Shown: piece after piece, positions 14,629-16,782 of the stretch | How positions within the stretch are numbered: position 1 is the first letter of the stretch | Layout of the letters: every line of letters begins with the position of its first letter | NCBI GenBank assembly: GCA_964559835.1 | Contig: CAZLJE010000060.1 | Coordinates: forward strand, 1 to 16,782 | Source of the DNA: DAISJI01 sp964559835 | GTDB lineage: Bacteria > Acidobacteriota > Terriglobia > Terriglobales > Acidobacteriaceae | DNA length: 16,782 bases | Direction of reading: 5' to 3' | Notes under the pieces: model-generated | Told to the model about the DNA's origin: nothing | The model's database searches: none | The model's input: the letters and a program-made list of their open reading frames with translations, nothing else | Translations under genes and position numbers: made by a program

Positions 14629-14932
14629 TCACCGCCAGCAGGTTTTCGAGGTCGGAACGGAACTTGCCGAGGGTGTGCAGCCGTTCCGGCGTAGCCTCCT
14701 CGATCTGGTCCTTGGCCTGGAAGACCTGGCGGCCTTCGCGCTCGATGAGCACGCCGAGCACTTCCCCCATGCGCCAGCCCGGTGTACCTATCATCCGCAG
14801 GCCCTCTGGGGTCGGCTCCAGAAGCGCAATACAACCGTCGCGGATGGCGCCGATGGCGCGCGGGTAGCGGTCGAATGTCTGGAGCTCGAATCCGGCGAGG
14901 TAAATCTTCTGAAGCTGTTCGGCAGAATCCAT
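14624..14932 (-). CDS. Small protein of unknown function
   Basis: A soluble 102-residue protein, MDSAEQLQKIYLAGFEL at its start, with alternating strands and helices and no signal peptide, membrane segment or cysteine pair. I do not recognise a family. ATG 14932 is chosen because the frame further upstream (to 14989) reads through a heptamer inverted repeat and has repeat-derived composition. There is no Shine-Dalgarno: the 3' arm of that inverted repeat ends only 4 nt before the ATG, so initiation may rely on coupling or be limited by the hairpin. It lies between the DUF151 gene and the UPF0126 gene. Confidence 0.7.
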   Translation of the reverse strand: MDSAEQLQKIYLAGFELQTFDRYPRAIGAIRDGCIALLEPTPEGLRMIGTPGWRMGEVLGVLIEREGRQVFQAKDQIEEATPERLHTLGKFRSDLENLLAVT

Positions 14933-14936
14933 ATGG

Positions 14937-15019
14937 ATTGGTGATTTAGCGATTTGTGATTGGTGATTTGCGCCGGATTCGATTTTCAATCACCAATCAC
15001 AAATCACTCAATCACCAAT
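14937..15019. repeat. Heptamer-built inverted repeat between the DUF151 gene and the next gene
   Basis: Two 32-nt arms (14937-14968 and 14988-15019) match as reverse complements at 30 of 32 positions around a 19-nt loop; the inner 18 bp are perfect. Each arm is a run of 7-mers: AATCACC, AATCACA, AATCACT on the right and their complements on the left. In the transcript the hairpin begins 3 nt after the DUF151 stop and ends 4 nt before the next ATG. Confidence 0.85.
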
Positions 15020-15022
15020 AAA

Positions 15023-15511
15023 TCACATCTTGTACCGCCCCAAATCTTCATCCCCCAAATTCTCCAGCCAGCGGCGAAGCTCGTCCTGCGAGATGCGGTC
15101 GGAGACGTTGCTGGCCTGCCGCGAAGTCTTCAGGACTTCGTCCTCGACGAAAATCGGGCAATCGACGCGCAGGGCCAACGCCAGGGCGTCTGACGGGCGC
15201 GAGTCGATGGAGACGACCTGGCCGTCGCGCTCGATCCAGATGATGGCGAAGAAAGTATCGTCCCGAAGCTCGTTGACCACGACACGGCGGACGCTCGCAT
15301 CGAGCCCGACCAGCAGGTTTTTCAGCAGGTCGTGGGTCATCGGGCGCGGCGTCGTGACCTTTTCCATCTCGAGCGCGATAGCATTCGCCTCGTAGATGCC
15401 CACCCAGATCGGCAGGACCTGGTCGCTGGAGACGTCTTTGAGGATCACAATGGGCATGTTCGTCACCGGGTCCATCATCAGTCCGCGGATTTTCATCTCT
15501 ACTTCGGCCAT
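15023..15511 (-). CDS. Bifunctional nuclease family (DUF151/BFN) protein
   Basis: A 162-residue cytoplasmic protein covering one complete BFN domain (about 5-128), with the family's blocks LPIWVGIYEANAIALE (33-48), RPMTHDLL (56-63) and DSRPSDALALALR (103-115). The acidic C-terminal helix (140-158) is variable in the family. A plant homologue was reported with RNase and DNase activity; the role of bacterial members is unsettled, and they are widespread in Acidobacteria and Thermotogae-like genomes. ATG 15511 has GAGG 8 nt upstream; that site touches the end of the heptamer hairpin at 15522-15593. It follows miaB with 84 nt between, so it probably shares its transcript. Confidence 0.9.
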   Translation of the reverse strand: MAEVEMKIRGLMMDPVTNMPIVILKDVSSDQVLPIWVGIYEANAIALEMEKVTTPRPMTHDLLKNLLVGLDASVRRVVVNELRDDTFFAIIWIERDGQVVSIDSRPSDALALALRVDCPIFVEDEVLKTSRQASNVSDRISQDELRRWLENLGDEDLGRYKM

Positions 15512-15521
15512 TGTGAAAACC

Positions 15522-15593
15522 TCGTATTCCGTATTCCGTATTCGGTATGCCGGACGCCAACCTTCACGCCGGAATACGGGATACGGAATACGA
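15522..15593. repeat. Heptamer-built inverted repeat between miaB and the DUF151 gene
   Basis: Two 22-nt arms (15522-15543 and 15572-15593) are reverse complements at 21 of 22 positions around a 28-nt loop. The left side is a tandem run of GTATTCC-type 7-mers (15524-15551, variants GTATTCG and GTATGCC). The right side is GGAATAC/GGGATAC 7-mers (15571-15591). The hairpin starts 2 nt after the miaB stop and runs into the ribosome-binding site of the DUF151 gene. Confidence 0.85.
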
Positions 15594-15595
15594 AA

Positions 15596-16782
15596 TCACT
15601 GCACCAACTCTCCTACCAGGCTGTTCGGCAACGTGTGTGTCACGCGCACGGAAACGTACTCTCCAGCCCGCAATTCCCTATCACCTGAAACGAAGTTTAG
15701 CACTTTATGCTGCGACGTTCTTCCGATCCACTGCGCGCGCGCGTCGTTGCGCGACTCGACCATCGCCTCCAGCACCTCGCCCACATGGAGCGCGTTGTTC
15801 TCGCGCGAAATCTCGCGCTGCCGCTGGTTCAGGATGTTCAACCGCAACGACTTTTGCTCGTCCGGAATGCTGTCGATGTACGTCAGCGCCGGCGTGTTCG
15901 GCCGCGGTGAGTACTTGAACGTGAATGCTCCGTCGTAACGTACTTCATCCATGAGCGTGATGGTCTCTTCGAAATCGCGCTCGGTCTCGCCCGGAAATCC
16001 AACGATGATGTCGGTCGTGAGCGAGATCCGTCGCCGCGAGCCCTTGATCCATTCGATGCGCTGGAGGTACTCGTCGCGCGTGTAGAGCCGCTTCATCAGG
16101 TCGAGCACCCGGGTCGAGCCGCTCTGGACCGGAAGGTGCACGTGGTCGCAGAGCGTCGGGACGGCATCGATCGCGTCCACGATGTCTTTGCCGAAGTCTC
16201 GCGGGTGCGAGGTCGTGAACCAGACGCGCTTGATTCCCGGGACTTCTCCCACCGCAGCCAGCAACTCTGCAAACGTCTTCTTTCCAGTAGGATCGCGGTA
16301 AGAGTTCACGTTCTGCCCGAGCAATTGGATCTCGGTGAAGCCGTGGTCAACCATGGCGCGCGCTTCGGCCAGCACCGAATCCGACGTCCGGCTCCGCTCC
16401 TTGCCGCGCGTGAACGGTACAACGCAGTAGGCGCAGAACTTGTCGCAGCCCTCGATGATGGTGATATACCCGCGGTGCTGGTTGGTGCGCGCCGTGTAGT
16501 CGGTCTCAAAGGTTTCTTCTGTCTGGCGGTCGTCCAGCCCGGTGACCCGCGTGTTTCCTGCCTCGAGTTGCACCAGCATCTGCGGCAGGTTGCGGTAGCT
16601 CGCCGATCCGCAGACGAGCGACACGTGCGGCGTCCGCTCGAAGATGTTCTCGCCTTCCTGCTGCGCGACACACCCGAGGACGCCGAATTTCTTCCCTTGT
16701 TTCTGGAGGGCCTTATAGTCGGCAAGACGGTGAAAGACCTTCTGCTCGGCTTTGTCGCGGATGGAGCAGGTGTTGTAGAGGA
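15596..16782 (-). CDS. miaB: tRNA-2-methylthio-N6-dimethylallyladenosine synthase, lacking its N-terminus
   Basis: Radical-SAM methylthiotransferase that adds a 2-methylthio group to i6A37 in tRNAs reading UNN codons. The gene enters from the right edge; the first cluster-binding cysteine (GCQMN-type motif) is outside, but the second, in YNTCSIRDKA, and the third, in VLGCVAQQE, are visible. The radical-SAM triad is in EGCDKFCAYC (CxxxCxxC), followed by PFTRGKERSR. Later blocks HLPVQSGS, TDIIVGFPGET and FKYSPRPNTPA are characteristic of MiaB, and a TRAM RNA-binding domain closes the protein. About 395 codons are present. NTCSIRDKA favours MiaB over MtaB or RimO. It is the first visible gene of a four-gene minus-strand series. 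Confidence 0.95.
   Translation of the reverse strand, partial: LYNTCSIRDKAEQKVFHRLADYKALQKQGKKFGVLGCVAQQEGENIFERTPHVSLVCGSASYRNLPQMLVQLEAGNTRVTGLDDRQTEETFETDYTARTNQHRGYITIIEGCDKFCAYCVVPFTRGKERSRTSDSVLAEARAMVDHGFTEIQLLGQNVNSYRDPTGKKTFAELLAAVGEVPGIKRVWFTTSHPRDFGKDIVDAIDAVPTLCDHVHLPVQSGSTRVLDLMKRLYTRDEYLQRIEWIKGSRRRISLTTDIIVGFPGETERDFEETITLMDEVRYDGAFTFKYSPRPNTPALTYIDSIPDEQKSLRLNILNQRQREISRENNALHVGEVLEAMVESRNDARAQWIGRTSQHKVLNFVSGDRELRAGEYVSVRVTHTLPNSLVGELVQ

Noticed and set aside
14933..14989. N-terminal extension of the small unknown gene to ATG 14989
   Set aside because: The added residues are encoded by the heptamer inverted repeat, so they are unlikely to be a conserved protein part.
14937..15593. 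CRISPR array
   Set aside because: The repeats are 7 nt, contiguous and differ between sites; there are no regular unique spacers and no cas genes.

Overview
The window looks like chromosomal DNA of a GC-rich Acidobacteriota (Terriglobia/Koribacter-like) bacterium. This is inferred from gene content: a Bacillus/Wolinella-type succinate dehydrogenase with a two-haem cytochrome b, a two-gene 2-oxoacid:ferredoxin oxidoreductase with fused gamma-alpha subunit, large exported DUF3857/transglutaminase proteins, a DUF4412-like exported protein, and a monofunctional chorismate mutase. No phage, insertion sequence, CRISPR array, tRNA or rRNA was seen. Both ends cut through genes (sdhA on the left, miaB on the right).

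Layout. Bases 1-5503, minus strand: two overlapping exported DUF3857/transglutaminase-like genes, the first with an apparently dead active site and the second with an intact triad; then a possible small ORF, sdhC, and the N-terminal third of sdhA. Bases 5504-5755: a divergent control region with a perfect TATAAT box and a CRP-like palindrome. Bases 5756-8694, plus: korA-korB, joined by a TAATG junction, which interconvert 2-oxoacids and acyl-CoA with ferredoxin; with succinate dehydrogenase alongside, the left half is rich in TCA-cycle functions. Bases 8971-9531: a four-helix membrane protein ending in a strong terminator. Bases 9624-10390: two small, divergent, low-complexity genes, one acidic and disordered and one Lys/Pro-rich.

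Bases 10418-10839, minus: chorismate mutase behind what reads as a complete ribosome-mediated attenuator. A 29-codon leader peptide packed with Tyr and Phe codons is followed by mutually exclusive 1:2, 2:3 and 3:4 hairpins, the last with a T-rich tail just before the chorismate mutase ribosome-binding site. This is the most striking feature of the window. Bases 10901-11818, plus: an M50 (site-2-protease-like) membrane metalloprotease with a C-terminal block of four CxxC motifs. Bases 11982-13819, plus: an exported protein overlapping a small winged-helix-like gene by 4 nt.

Bases 13878-16782, minus: miaB, a bifunctional-nuclease-family (DUF151) protein, a small unknown protein and a UPF0126/TRIC-like membrane protein, in that transcriptional order. 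The two junctions miaB/DUF151 and DUF151/unknown each hold a long inverted repeat built from tandem heptamers, starting 2-3 nt after the upstream stop codon. A third heptamer array lies at 9595-9622. They look like a family of short tandem heptamer repeats placed in gene junctions.
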